DNA of 64,000 nucleotides from Flavobacterium pectinovorum (GCF_022802975.1 NZ_JAFEVZ010000011.1:1-64000), one strand, 5' to 3'. Shown: positions 10,501-18,779, numbered from the stretch's first letter. Program-made: numbers and translations. Notes: generated by a model from the letters alone, not told the origin.

Positions 10501-10818
10501 AACAGTCATCAAACCATAATTTTGCTGAAATAAGCCAATTGCGTACCCATCGTTTTCTTTTAAACGCCCAGAATAATTAAAAAGGTAAGTATTAGGCGCA
10601 TCATCAAATTGTAAGTATTGTCTTTTATTATAAAAACTTACTGTTGGATTTTGCTCTCGAACAAAACTAAATGTCGGGTTAATTAAATATCTATTAAACT
10701 TTAATGAATTTCGTATGGGTAATGAAAACGAAACAACTCCATTCTCATTTGTATCCTGAGAATAGAGTAATTGTGATGTACCGTAAAATAAAGTTAAGAA
10801 TAGTAGGATTTTCTTCAT
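7579..10818 (-). CDS. sprD: SprD-like protein: PorP/SprF-type barrel, alanine-rich 17-residue repeats, SPOR-like end
   Basis: The 1079-residue product has a signal peptide (cleavage near LLYSQ). Residues ~21-310 resemble the PorP/SprF outer-membrane family, with motifs such as 'NPTFSFVREQNP' and 'GINYG', ending in a beta-signal-like 'EFVIAYKFKN'. Residues ~340-790 are TolA-like helical repeats based on KADAEALQAKLAADAKA. A second coiled-coil region (~800-990) follows, then a SPOR-like domain (~1000-1079, 'GYYLIIAVHNS'). The gene begins one nucleotide after the sprC stop, so the two are probably co-translated. SprF-type proteins help secrete or anchor SprB-type adhesins in Flavobacterium. The architecture suggests a barrel with a rod reaching into the periplasm and touching peptidoglycan, which is inference. 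The sprD name rests on gene order and size class. Confidence 0.7.
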   Translation of the reverse strand: MKKILLFLTLFYGTSQLLYSQDTNENGVVSFSLPIRNSLKFNRYLINPTFSFVREQNPTVSFYNKRQYLQFDDAPNTYLFNYSGRLKENDGYAIGLFQQNYGLMTVFGGVFNFAHNIELQEDSNLTFGLNVGAYQSGLDKGKIISESPGVLNGDYPSNTLIAINPGINYGTAFLDFGLSMNNLILYNFGSGMVKEDPEKAIQLHAMYTGYIDSYGFFDQSKFSGIVKTEIKKDNTIISGLAMLTIPQGIWAQAGYNTLNGISAGLGVNITPNIAIEYNYERGLGNFTNLGSSHEFVIAYKFKNTNYYYGDDEEGSLIDTSKPKPVIAKKSTTPITRVDGATKAKLAAEAKAKADAEALQVRLAAAEKVKADAEAAAKAKLAADTKAKADAEALKIKLAADAKVNADAEATKTKLLADAKAKADAEEAKRKAEAKAKMEAADLQSIIAADAKAKADSDALQARLAAEAKAKAAAEAKTKAAKDAAAKAKAAADAKARTAELAAEKERLAAEAKVKADAEARQARIAAEAKAKADAEALQIKLVADAKAKADAEALKIKLAADAKAKADAEALQAKLAADAKAKADMEALQAKLLADAKVKADAEATNKAKAEAEAKQLKLAEEAKAKADAEALQAKLAAEAKAKADAEALKIKLAADAKAKADAEALQAKLAADAKAKADAEALQAKLAADAKAKADAEALQAKLAADAKAKADAEALQAKLAADAKAKADAEALQAKLAADAKAKADAEALQAKLAADAKAKADAEALQAKLAADAKAKADAEALAAAALKDESAKELDNLTQLVENSGKTQSDLIAQFNTTVANKQKDLNDMKEENDLSEKGIYKEPKPFKSVSAENAQIESLKSQIADANRTQKNAITNLTNLYNERLKKVPNKNDALNRAYLEKINELKAAQLKAEQDNIALITNLERIKTETEIEKKRRIKRAAYENDEGRYAQDVAALKRIKETTKLSSTPLTESDFDFGEDQSNMQIIKNIKNSESGYYLIIAVHNSVEKRDEFLRKAVAAGRSDVNFFYNVTTSKYYIYYEKHEDLSGATKALEAKGSKPYNNRMVIVKVEN
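8485..8841 (-). repeat. Seven 51-nt tandem repeats inside sprD
   Basis: Seven consecutive units each encode exactly KADAEALQAKLAADAKA (residues 660-778). The DNA copies differ only by a few synonymous changes (for example gcatcggc versus gcatcagc). More diverged copies of the same unit continue upstream in the gene to about 9780. Confidence 0.95.
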
Positions 10819-10819
10819 A

Positions 10820-12286
10820 TTATTTTAGCACCGTTATTGATCCTTTTTTTTCACCTGCATCGCCTTTAATGACATAGTAATATACCGGATTTACATTTTT
10901 AATATCTAATCCAGACTGTGGCCAGTCACTTTGGTAATTAACAACGTCCAAAACTTTTTCTCCGTTTGAACTAATGATTATTACTTTAGTATTTTCATTT
11001 CTGTACACATCAGGAATGTTCCAATATGGGGAATCGCTCAATTTAATTATATTTGGAATTACTGTAGCAAGACCAGGAGGACCATTAACTTTAAAACTAA
11101 ATTCTTTTGAAGAAATACACCCACCAGCCTGAGAAATTTTTACTCTATAATTTCCTCTAAAAGAAACTAAATAAGTATCACCTGTAGCTCCTGCAATAAG
11201 ATTACCATTCAAATACCATTCATAAGTTGGACTTGCAGCATCATCTGTTACAGAAACACTTAAAGTTTCACCTTCGTTGATAGTTGTTTCTTCAGCAACA
11301 TCGATACTTGCATCAAAACTATTGCTAATTAGGTTAATCTTTGCTGATCCTGAGCAACCTCCAAAATTAACATCAACGGTATAAACGCCGGCTTCGTTTG
11401 TAGCATAAGTACGGCTTGTTACACCACTAATTACTACACCGTCTTTTTTCCATATATAACTATTTCCGGAGGTTGCTGTTAAAATGGTATTACCCCCATC
11501 TGCACAAAAAGGATTTCCTAAACTTGAACTAATTGAAACTGATGCACCTGATCCTGATGAACTTGTAACTGTAACCCGATTAGAACTCCAGTTGTTCTCA
11601 GAACACTTACCATAATCAATTTTTGCATAATAACTACCAGGAGTGTTCACTGTTAAACTGGCTGCGCTTTGTCCGGAAACAACAACTTCATCCTTGTACC
11701 AGATGTATTTTAAATTGGGATAATTTACCGGTGAAGATTCTTTTACAGCCGGAGTAGGGTTGTCAATTGAAAGTGTCATGCTTCCACCACTGCAAAAAGA
11801 AGCGGTAGCAGATTGGTTATTTATAGAAAATAAATCTACATAATTTTTGTAATAAATAGAATAAGAATCATTATTACCAAAGTTTCTTATCCTTTGGCTA
11901 TTGATACCGTTATTACTTCTTATTCTTAAGCTATATCCGTCAGATCCCTTTAAATCAACTGGTATCGCAAATTTAATTTTTTGCTGCGTTGCAGATATGG
12001 TTGTTACCTCTAATGTATTAGCAAAAACCGGAGAAGCTAAAAAATTACCATTCTCATCAGATATTTCAACAGCAAAAGTTACATCAGCAGGAAAACCACT
12101 GTATGCAAAACTTGCATAATACTCATTAAAGGGTTTGCCGTTAACAAAATCTCCTGCACAAATATTTACAAAATCAGATTTACTTGCTGAAATTATTGCT
12201 TGGGCATTAGACTGATAAACGGTAAAGAAAAATACTCCTAAAAAAAGTAATGATTTTATCAGAGAAAGAGTAGTTTTTTTCATCAT
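10820..12286 (-). CDS. sprC: SprC-like secreted protein with Ig/PKD-like domains and type-B-like C-terminus
   Basis: The 488-residue product starts with a signal peptide (MMKKTTLSLIK..., cleavage near SNAQA). Three Ig/PKD-like modules follow, with recurring 'YIWYKDEVVVSG', 'SYIWKKDGVVISG' and 'TYEWYLNGNLIAG' motifs. The last ~85 residues ('VIPNIIKLSD...YWNIPDVY' to 'YYYVIKGDAGEKKGSITVLK') match the style of the gliding-motility-associated type-B C-terminal domain (CHU_C) used for T9SS export, as known for surface proteins exported with SprB. Its start overlaps the stop of the upstream gene by 4 nt (ATGA). The sprC name is inferred from position directly before the sprD- and sprB-like genes. 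Confidence 0.65.
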   Translation of the reverse strand: MMKKTTLSLIKSLLFLGVFFFTVYQSNAQAIISASKSDFVNICAGDFVNGKPFNEYYASFAYSGFPADVTFAVEISDENGNFLASPVFANTLEVTTISATQQKIKFAIPVDLKGSDGYSLRIRSNNGINSQRIRNFGNNDSYSIYYKNYVDLFSINNQSATASFCSGGSMTLSIDNPTPAVKESSPVNYPNLKYIWYKDEVVVSGQSAASLTVNTPGSYYAKIDYGKCSENNWSSNRVTVTSSSGSGASVSISSSLGNPFCADGGNTILTATSGNSYIWKKDGVVISGVTSRTYATNEAGVYTVDVNFGGCSGSAKINLISNSFDASIDVAEETTINEGETLSVSVTDDAASPTYEWYLNGNLIAGATGDTYLVSFRGNYRVKISQAGGCISSKEFSFKVNGPPGLATVIPNIIKLSDSPYWNIPDVYRNENTKVIIISSNGEKVLDVVNYQSDWPQSGLDIKNVNPVYYYVIKGDAGEKKGSITVLK

Positions 12287-12702
12287 ATAGTACGAATTCT
12301 GGCTAAGTCTATATCTTCAAAAAACAAAATATCTATAAACGTTTCAGAAAAATCATATTTATAATTTTCAATAATATCTTTTGCTAATGCAGAATATGCA
12401 GCGATATTTTTTGACTGATTTTTAGAGTTCGTATCTGTATTTATTTTATCAATTCCTACAGCTTCTACAGCAAAGCTATCCTTGGGGATGGATAGCTCTA
12501 CTATAAACTGTTTAGAATACTCTAAATTAATTACAGGGGTAATTGCGGTTATTTGGTTTAATTTTTTTAACGCTTCAGGACTACCAATTTCAAAATTTGA
12601 ATTTTTAGATTTTTCAATTTTGCTTTGGGCATATAAACTTAACGTTAAAGGAGAAACCAAAAATATTGTATATATAAAATACTTTTTAATACTTGGGGCC
12701 AT
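12283..12702 (-). CDS. Small secreted protein of the spr operon, unknown function
   Basis: The 139-residue product has an N-terminal signal peptide (MAPSIKKYFIYTIFLVSP..., likely cleaved near LYAQS). I recognise no domain in the rest. It lies between the beta-helix-like gene (103-nt gap) and sprC (4-nt ATGA overlap), so it is probably translationally coupled to sprC. The F. johnsoniae spr operon has, as I recall, seven genes with three ahead of sprC, and this would be the third of those. Function is unknown. Confidence 0.75.
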   Translation of the reverse strand: MAPSIKKYFIYTIFLVSPLTLSLYAQSKIEKSKNSNFEIGSPEALKKLNQITAITPVINLEYSKQFIVELSIPKDSFAVEAVGIDKINTDTNSKNQSKNIAAYSALAKDIIENYKYDFSETFIDILFFEDIDLARIRTI

Positions 12703-12805
12703 ATTCTGTTTTGATCTTTATTTGGGTCCTGTTTAAGACGTGTACATAAATTGTCTGGGGACTTTATTAATAAAATTTACGCTTTAAAATAAAAATCTAA
12801 ATCAT

Positions 12806-14098
12806 TTATCTATTACCACTTGAAGCAGTAATTTTTCCTAATTGAAGTCTGAAATCTGGTTTTTTTGCATTAAAAATATCTATAAAAGTTTCTTTGTTGT
12901 CGCTTTGAGAATATACGTTAAAGAAAACGCTATTACCATACCAGCTCTCTAAATCTTCATTGTTAGAATTGAATTCAGTAAAGATATTTCCTTTACATAA
13001 GTTGAAATACATTTCTTCAAATTTAATTTTCTTAAGATTGGCATCGTTAATTTCTGTTTTACTATCTAATAAAACGGCAGGATTAAAACCTGAAATTACA
13101 CTACGCTTAATTTCAAGAGAGGCGTTTTCAGCAATATAAACAGCTTCTTTAACTAAACCAGACTGAATGTCAGCATTGATATTCTCACTATCGTTAAGCA
13201 TTGTTATATTTGATGCTACAACTAAAGTTTGTTTTTTAGTAAAATCTGTTTCACTTTTTTTCTCGTATGAAGCAACTTCTAAACAACGAGAACCGTCTTT
13301 ATTACTTGATAAATAAGAAGATCTTACTGCAAGAGAATTATGCAAACGGCATTGAACTCCCTGAGTAAATTTATAATCATCATTAATAGATTTATAAGAA
13401 ACTAATTTGGTTGCATTAAGGTCTCCACCAAAAAATCCAAATGAATCTCCTGCAGAATAACTTACCATAATGTTTTCTAAAATTGTTTTATTTCCAACAC
13501 CGGCCAAAGTAAGACCGTTGAAAGTACCGGCTCCTTTTACTTTTTTACCAGCGAATTCGATTCTCACAAATCTTAAAACTCCTGAACTTGACGCCACATT
13601 ATCACCACCGTAAGTAGTACGTGTTGGGTCAAGATCTAAGTTATAAGAACCTACGTTTCCAAACTTATTAATTGGAGCATCACCTAAAACCACAATGCCT
13701 CCCCAGTCTCCAGCTTTTTTCTGGCTTCTGTTAGAAGTAAATACGATAGGATCTGTTTCTAAACCGTCTGCAATAATTGATGCACCTTTTGTGACTACCA
13801 ACGTTCCTTTTGTTTCAAAATCACCAATAATTAATGTTCCCGGTTCAATTGTTAAAACAGCGTTATTAGTTACATAAACATTTCCCTGCAAAACATAAAT
13901 ATTTCTCTTAAGCAATTTTGTGTTTGTTGAAATGTTTCCAGCTAAAATTTGGTTGGCTTCACCGTATTCAACTTTGTTAGGCTTAAATTCGGTCCAGTTG
14001 TTCAACCAATTGTTGTAGCCCATAATTCCTTTTTCTTGCTGAGCACTCATACTTGCAACTGTCAAAAAAACGCAGATAATTTGAGTAAATTTTTTCAT
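12806..14098 (-). CDS. Secreted beta-helix-like protein of the spr operon
   Basis: The 430-residue product has a signal peptide (MKKFTQIICVFLTVASMSAQ). Its body shows 'NVYVTNNAVLTIEPGTLIIGD', 'GTLVVTKGASIIADG' and 'DWGGIVVLGDAPIN', a pattern seen in Bacteroidetes secreted parallel beta-helix proteins with a passenger-like fold. No obvious type-A or type-B sorting domain is seen at the C-terminus (ends ITASSGNR). It is the second gene of the minus-strand operon, 191 nt after the previous one. A role in gliding or surface adhesion is suggested only by context. Confidence 0.75.
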   Translation of the reverse strand: MKKFTQIICVFLTVASMSAQQEKGIMGYNNWLNNWTEFKPNKVEYGEANQILAGNISTNTKLLKRNIYVLQGNVYVTNNAVLTIEPGTLIIGDFETKGTLVVTKGASIIADGLETDPIVFTSNRSQKKAGDWGGIVVLGDAPINKFGNVGSYNLDLDPTRTTYGGDNVASSSGVLRFVRIEFAGKKVKGAGTFNGLTLAGVGNKTILENIMVSYSAGDSFGFFGGDLNATKLVSYKSINDDYKFTQGVQCRLHNSLAVRSSYLSSNKDGSRCLEVASYEKKSETDFTKKQTLVVASNITMLNDSENINADIQSGLVKEAVYIAENASLEIKRSVISGFNPAVLLDSKTEINDANLKKIKFEEMYFNLCKGNIFTEFNSNNEDLESWYGNSVFFNVYSQSDNKETFIDIFNAKKPDFRLQLGKITASSGNR

Positions 14099-14289
14099 GA
14101 TAAGGGGGTATTAGGGTTAATAATAAATTTGGGATGCAATAAATTATAAAAACTCATCTCGTGTTTTCTAAAAAAAATTAGAATACATCGAAAACGAGCT
14201 GTTTTTAATAACCCTTTTTAAAATGTCTTAATAAAACTAAATTTCATGTTAAGAAAACATTTTAAAAAAGGTTTTTAAAATATTTAAAA

Positions 14290-14742
14290 TTACATTTCAT
14301 TCAATTCGTTGAATTCATGTAAAGATTTCAATGTTCCTTCGTAAAATAAAATGGCTGCAATTAAATTTGCTTTATCAGAATAAGGCATCATTTTTCTTTG
14401 AAAATCTACAGTAGTATCTAAAAATGTTGTAGTTCCTATTGCTTGGTTTTCTAAAGCTTTTTTATGTTCGTTATCATCCGGAATACCTAAGTCTGCCATA
14501 GTAACACCAGGTTTTGTAACCAAAGCAATGTAAGGAAGTGTTTTTACTAAAACTTTAATTCTCTCAATATATAACTCTAATAATTCTCCTTTTTGCATAC
14601 CACTCAATTCTTTTTGATCGTGATATTTACGAATAAGAGCTGTAGTACTAATGATACTTCGAGGAGCATTTTTAGCCTGGGCAGATATAGCCCCTGTAGT
14701 CAATAAAAAAAATACACTTAAAAAAATAATTTTCCCTTTCAT
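14290..14742 (-). CDS. Small secreted protein, first gene of the spr operon
   Basis: The 150-residue product has a signal peptide (MKGKIIFLSVFFLLTTGAISAQ) and a mostly helical body with no domain I can name. A consensus flavobacterial promoter lies just upstream, so this is probably the first gene of the operon that continues into sprC, sprD and sprB. Function is unknown. Confidence 0.75.
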   Translation of the reverse strand: MKGKIIFLSVFFLLTTGAISAQAKNAPRSIISTTALIRKYHDQKELSGMQKGELLELYIERIKVLVKTLPYIALVTKPGVTMADLGIPDDNEHKKALENQAIGTTTFLDTTVDFQRKMMPYSDKANLIAAILFYEGTLKSLHEFNELNEM

Positions 14743-14775
14743 AGATTCTTATTAAAAGTTTGTAGTTGATGAAAA

Positions 14776-14805
14776 CAAAAATATGTAAATTAACTTAATT
14801 TGCAA
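14776..14805 (-). promoter_or_regulatory. Promoter of the spr operon
   Basis: On the minus strand, TTG (14805-14803) is followed after 19 nt by TATTTTTG (14783-14776). This fits the Bacteroidetes primary sigma factor pattern TTG-N19-TAnnTTTG. Transcription would begin near 14771, leaving a leader of about 28 nt before the ATG at 14742. Confidence 0.6.
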
Positions 14806-15158
14806 CTTTAATATTTTTTTTTTTAAAAAAAAGACTTAAAAAAAACTTAAAATCATATTTTTAAGTCCCTAAAAATAAGCCTTTAGCTAATATTTGGATA
14901 AATTTTACAAAAATTTGTTTATGTAAGATTTTTATCTAAATTTAAGCAGAAAAAAGATTTTGTTTTTGAAAATAATAACCAAAAAAAACGCTCTTTTATC
15001 TACAACTTCAAAAATATATTAACAAAAAATTCTTAATATATCTTCGAAATAACATCAGTGTTAACAAAACTTTGCAGAATAAAAATTAACAATTAAGTTA
15101 AAAACAAATTATACCAAAAAAAATAAAATGAATAATTAAAGTTTAATTTATAATATTT
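14806..15158. other. AT-rich divergent intergenic region
   Basis: This stretch lies between the spr operon promoter and the divergent promoter of the delta-prime-like gene. It is very AT-rich with many A and T runs. I see no ORF, RNA gene or strong hairpin in it. It may hold regulatory sites for the spr operon. Confidence 0.5.
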
Positions 15159-15186
15159 TTGACTATCTCATTTTCTTATATCTTTG
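15154..15186 (+). promoter_or_regulatory. Promoter(s) upstream of the delta-prime-like gene
   Basis: TTG at 15159-15161 is followed after 17 nt by TATCTTTG at 15179-15186. The predicted start of transcription (about 5 nt further) falls on the ATG at 15191. A second -7-like box, TATTTTTG at 15154-15161, could give a longer leader. Confidence 0.5.
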
Positions 15187-15190
15187 CTCT

Positions 15191-16339
15191 ATGCAATTTT
15201 CACAAATTTTAGGTCAGGATTACATTAAAAGTCACTTAATTAAAAGTGCTTCTTCCGGAAGAATTCCGCACGCACAATTGTTTGTTGGGCCGGAAGGAAG
15301 TGGTACATTATTAACCGCTATTGCTTATGCACAATACATTTTGTGCAGTAATACAGGCGACGAAAATTCAAACGGAAATGATTCCTGCAATCTAAAATTT
15401 CAGAATATTTCGCATCCTGACTTGCATTTTATTTATCCAACAGTAACTACCGAAGATGTTAAAACCAAACCCAAAAGTTTAGACTTTATTCAGGATTGGA
15501 GAACCTTTGTTCAGGAAATGCCTTATGGAGGTTTATTCGACTGGTATAAATTGCTTGGAGTTCAAAATAAACAAGGCGAAATCAGGGTCGAAGATGCTCA
15601 GGAAGTTTTAAAATCTCTTGCTTTAAAATCCTATGAAGGTGGTTATAAAATCATGATTATCTGGATGGCCGACAAAATGAATATTGCGGCATCCAATAAA
15701 CTTTTGAAACTTTTGGAAGAGCCATCTGATAAAACTATTTTTATCCTGATTTCTGAAAATGAAGAAGACATTATACAAACCATACGCTCTCGTTGTCAGG
15801 TCATCCATTTTAACGGTTTACCCGAAAAAATAATTACCGATACCTTGATATCACAGGAAAATACAGACCCAAATTTAGCTAAAAAAATTGCGCATCAGGC
15901 TCAGGGAAATTTCAACAAAGCACTGTCTTTGTTAAAAGAAGACGATACTGAATATCCTTTTGAACAATGGTTTGTCAACTGGGTTCGTGCTGCATTTAGA
16001 GCTAAAGGAAATGCCGCCGCAATACAGGATTTAATTTCCTGGAGCGAAGAAATTGCAGCCCTTGGCCGTGAAAGCCAGAAAAAATTCATTCAGTTTTGTA
16101 TTGAAATGTTTCGTCAGGCACTTTTGCTAAATTATGAAGCTCAAACTTTGGTTTATATCGAACCAAAAGTTGACAAATTTAAGCTTGAAAATTTTGCTCC
16201 TTTTGTAAACGGAAACAACATTCACGATATTTTCAAAGAGCTTTCAGATGCAATGTACCACATTGAGAGAAACGGAAATGCAAAAATAATTTTAACTGAT
16301 TTATCTATAAAACTGACTCGTTTAATTCATAAAAAATAG
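15191..16339 (+). CDS. holB: DNA polymerase III delta-prime-like clamp-loader subunit
   Basis: The 382-residue product begins 'MQFSQILGQDYIKSHL', typical of clamp-loader ATPase-like proteins. The Walker A position reads GPEGSGTLL without the usual lysine, and the downstream region keeps 'KIMIIWMADKMNIAASNKLLKLLEEP' and 'TIRSRCQ' (SRC motif). The zinc-module region keeps only two cysteines (near C51 and C65). This fits the delta-prime subunit, which loads the sliding clamp as part of the replisome without needing ATP hydrolysis itself. It is followed after 7 nt by the DoxX-like gene. Confidence 0.85.
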   Translation: MQFSQILGQDYIKSHLIKSASSGRIPHAQLFVGPEGSGTLLTAIAYAQYILCSNTGDENSNGNDSCNLKFQNISHPDLHFIYPTVTTEDVKTKPKSLDFIQDWRTFVQEMPYGGLFDWYKLLGVQNKQGEIRVEDAQEVLKSLALKSYEGGYKIMIIWMADKMNIAASNKLLKLLEEPSDKTIFILISENEEDIIQTIRSRCQVIHFNGLPEKIITDTLISQENTDPNLAKKIAHQAQGNFNKALSLLKEDDTEYPFEQWFVNWVRAAFRAKGNAAAIQDLISWSEEIAALGRESQKKFIQFCIEMFRQALLLNYEAQTLVYIEPKVDKFKLENFAPFVNGNNIHDIFKELSDAMYHIERNGNAKIILTDLSIKLTRLIHKK

Positions 16340-16346
16340 TTTTCAC

Positions 16347-16730
16347 ATGAATAATGTTGCCTCCATTTTACTTTTAATTTTTTTAGCCATAACCTTTTTG
16401 CAGTCAGGCTACGAAAAAATTTTTTACTGGAAAGATAATATCGAATGGCTAAAAGGTCATTTTGCTAAAACTCCATTAAAAAATCAAGTACCTCTCGCTC
16501 TGCTTCATCTTTTAATTTTAGAATTAATTTCAGGGGTTTTATGTGTCGTTGGTACAATACAATTATTAACAAACAGTGGTCGTGAATTTGGATTTTACGG
16601 TGCTGTTTTTTCGTGTATCTCTTTGTTAATGATGCTTTTCGGACAAAGATTAGCTAAAGATTACGATGGGGCAAGAACTATTGTAATTTATTTTATTCCA
16701 GCTGTTATGGCTGTTTATTGGTTGAATTAA
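16347..16730 (+). CDS. DoxX-like small membrane protein
   Basis: The 127-residue product has four predicted membrane segments (around residues 5-20, 48-68, 80-98 and 108-126) and the general look of DoxX/DoxD-type proteins ('FLQSGYEKIFYWKDNIEWLKGHF'). It follows the clamp-loader gene after 7 nt and precedes the thioesterase gene by 35 nt, so the three may form an operon. The substrate or partner is unknown. Confidence 0.75.
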   Translation: MNNVASILLLIFLAITFLQSGYEKIFYWKDNIEWLKGHFAKTPLKNQVPLALLHLLILELISGVLCVVGTIQLLTNSGREFGFYGAVFSCISLLMMLFGQRLAKDYDGARTIVIYFIPAVMAVYWLN

Positions 16731-16765
16731 ACCAATACAATTATTTTAAATTTTATATTAAAAAA

Positions 16766-17275
16766 ATGAATCCTAAACATCCTTCAGAATCTCTGACTAT
16801 ATTGACCGATTTAGTTTTACCGAGTGAAACAAATCCTTTAAATAATCTTTTTGGCGGTGAATTATTAGCCCGTATGGATCGGGCTGCGAGTATTGCAGCA
16901 AGAAGGCATTCACGCAGAATCACCGTTACGGCATCTGTAAATCACGTTGCATTTAACAGAGCTATACCCTTGGGAAGTGTTGTAACTGTTGAAGCCAAAG
17001 TTTCCAGATCTTTTAAAAGTTCTATGGAAATTTTTATTGATGTATGGGTAGAAGATCGTGAATCCGGACTAAGAACAAAAGCCAACGAAGCAATTTATAC
17101 TTTTGTTGCTGTTGATGATAGCGGAAGACCTGTTGAAGTACCTGCAATTGTCCCGGAAACCGAACTAGAAATTCAACGTTTTGACGCTGCTTTACGCCGT
17201 AAACAACTGAGTTTACTGCTTGCCGGAAAAATAAAACCTTCTGATGCCACAGAATTAAAAGCATTATTTTTATAG
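16766..17275 (+). CDS. Acyl-CoA thioesterase, hotdog fold
   Basis: The 169-residue product (start chosen at MNPKHPSESLTI) shows 'NPLNNLFGGELLARMDRAASIAARRHSRR' and 'VNHVAFNRAIPLGSVVTVEAKV', characteristic of the YciA/BACH-type acyl-CoA thioesterase family. These enzymes cleave acyl-CoA to free fatty acid and CoA in the cytoplasm. The frame is open further upstream (to 16718), but that would overlap the preceding gene and lacks family similarity. Confidence 0.88.
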   Translation: MNPKHPSESLTILTDLVLPSETNPLNNLFGGELLARMDRAASIAARRHSRRITVTASVNHVAFNRAIPLGSVVTVEAKVSRSFKSSMEIFIDVWVEDRESGLRTKANEAIYTFVAVDDSGRPVEVPAIVPETELEIQRFDAALRRKQLSLLLAGKIKPSDATELKALFL

Positions 17276-17449
17276 TAAAATTTGTGACAATTTGTAACAA
17301 TTTGAAACAACAAGACTTCAAAAAAAGAACTATTTTTACAAAATTATAAGCCTGATACAAATCTAAATCAATAAGTTATTTACTTTCTGGTTTGTTTTTG
17401 AGAATGAAAATTTATAATAATTTAGATGAAAGAAAAAGAAAAAAAAGAG

Positions 17450-18457
17450 ATGAGTTCAGAGAAAGATGCCAAATTAAAAGCGCTACAACTTACGCTTGAC
17501 AAACTAGATAAAACTTACGGAAAAGGAACCGTAATGAAAATGGGCGACAAAGCCATTGTAGAAGTTGAAACAATTTCTTCTGGTTCTCTTGGTGTTGATT
17601 TAGCACTTGGAGTAAACGGATATCCAAAAGGAAGAATAATCGAAATATATGGTCCGGAATCATCCGGAAAGACCACTTTAACTTTGCATGCAATTGCAGA
17701 AGCTCAAAAAGCAGGAGGAATTGCTGCTTTCATTGATGCGGAACATGCTTTTGACAGAAATTATGCTGAAAAATTAGGTGTAGACATTGAAAACCTGATT
17801 ATTTCTCAGCCAGATAACGGGGAACAGGCATTAGAAATTGCAGAAAACCTGATTCGTTCCGGTGCAATTGATATTGTGGTTATTGACTCGGTTGCTGCTT
17901 TGACTCCAAAAAGCGAAATTGAAGGCGAAATGGGAGATTCTAAAATGGGTCTGCACGCACGTTTGATGTCTCAGGCTTTGAGAAAACTTACCGGAACCAT
18001 CAGCAAAACAAATTGTACTGTTTTCTTCATCAACCAGTTAAGAGAGAAAATTGGTGTAATGTTCGGAAATCCAGAAACTACAACCGGTGGTAATGCATTA
18101 AAATTTTATGCATCTGTACGTTTGGATATTCGTCGTTCTTCTCAAATTAAAGATGGTGAAAATGTTATCGGAAACAGAACTAAAGTAAAAATTGTAAAAA
18201 ACAAAGTTGCTCCGCCATTTAAAACTGCTGAATTCGACATTATGTACGGTGAAGGAGTTTCTAAAACCGGAGAAATCTTAGATTTGGCTGTTGAATTTGA
18301 TATCGTAAAAAAAGCAGGATCATGGTTTAGTTACGGTGATACCAAATTAGGACAAGGCCGTGATGCGGTTAAAACTTTAATTAAAGATAATCCTGAATTA
18401 GCTGATGAATTAGAAGTAAAAATTAAAGAACATATAAAAGAATTAGCTAACGCTTAA
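17450..18457 (+). CDS. recA: RecA recombinase
   Basis: The 335-residue product carries the Walker A motif GPESSGKTT (~residue 67), the 'MGLHARLMSQALRKL' segment and the L2 region 'GVMFGNPETTTGGNALKFYAS'. RecA forms filaments on single-stranded DNA for homologous recombination and induces DNA-damage responses. I chose the ATG of MSSEKDAKLK because it matches family starts and is preceded by a purine-rich stretch. An upstream in-frame ATG at 17426 would add eight residues. A strong terminator follows at 18487-18517. Confidence 0.97.
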   Translation: MSSEKDAKLKALQLTLDKLDKTYGKGTVMKMGDKAIVEVETISSGSLGVDLALGVNGYPKGRIIEIYGPESSGKTTLTLHAIAEAQKAGGIAAFIDAEHAFDRNYAEKLGVDIENLIISQPDNGEQALEIAENLIRSGAIDIVVIDSVAALTPKSEIEGEMGDSKMGLHARLMSQALRKLTGTISKTNCTVFFINQLREKIGVMFGNPETTTGGNALKFYASVRLDIRRSSQIKDGENVIGNRTKVKIVKNKVAPPFKTAEFDIMYGEGVSKTGEILDLAVEFDIVKKAGSWFSYGDTKLGQGRDAVKTLIKDNPELADELEVKIKEHIKELANA

Positions 18458-18486
18458 AAATTTAAGTTATTATAATTTAAACACTT

Positions 18487-18517
18487 AAACCCGACATTTA
18501 AAACTGTCGGGTTTTTT
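18487..18517 (+). terminator. recA terminator
   Basis: The hairpin AAACCCGACA...TGTCGGGTTT ends in a T run. It lies 30 nt after the recA stop. Confidence 0.9.
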
Positions 18518-18527
18518 ATTAAAAAAG

Positions 18528-18688
18528 ACGCAACCTTTTATAAATTACATCATCTTTTAAATAATATAAAATCTTTGGATAGTATTTGCCATAATACTTT
18601 CGGTGCTTTTAGAATAAATTTGGTTGGTTATTTTCAATAAAATCCGTTAGTTTTTGTTTTGGTTACTAGCGGATTTTTATTTTTTTTT
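18528..18688 (+). ncRNA. Possible short transcript bounded by terminators
   Basis: The segment starts with acgcaacctttt (18528-18539), directly after the recA terminator, and ends with a second rho-independent hairpin (stem 18639-18650 with 18666-18677, then a T run). It has no ORF worth calling. The same 12 nt begin the next unit at 18689. This looks like a small RNA or leader unit, but I see no clear -33/-7 promoter, so read-through origin is possible. Confidence 0.3.
18639..18688 (+). terminator. Terminator-like hairpin
   Basis: Stem AAAATCCGTTAG with CTAGCGGATTTT (one G-U pair), loop of about 15 nt, followed by a run of T. No annotated gene ends here, which points to a short upstream transcript. 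Confidence 0.7.
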
Positions 18689-18779
18689 ACGCAACCTTTT
18701 TGATATTCTATCCTCTATAATATTACTCTTAAATCAGTATCTGGTTAAACTCTTTTATCAACCGTTAATATTTTAAATC

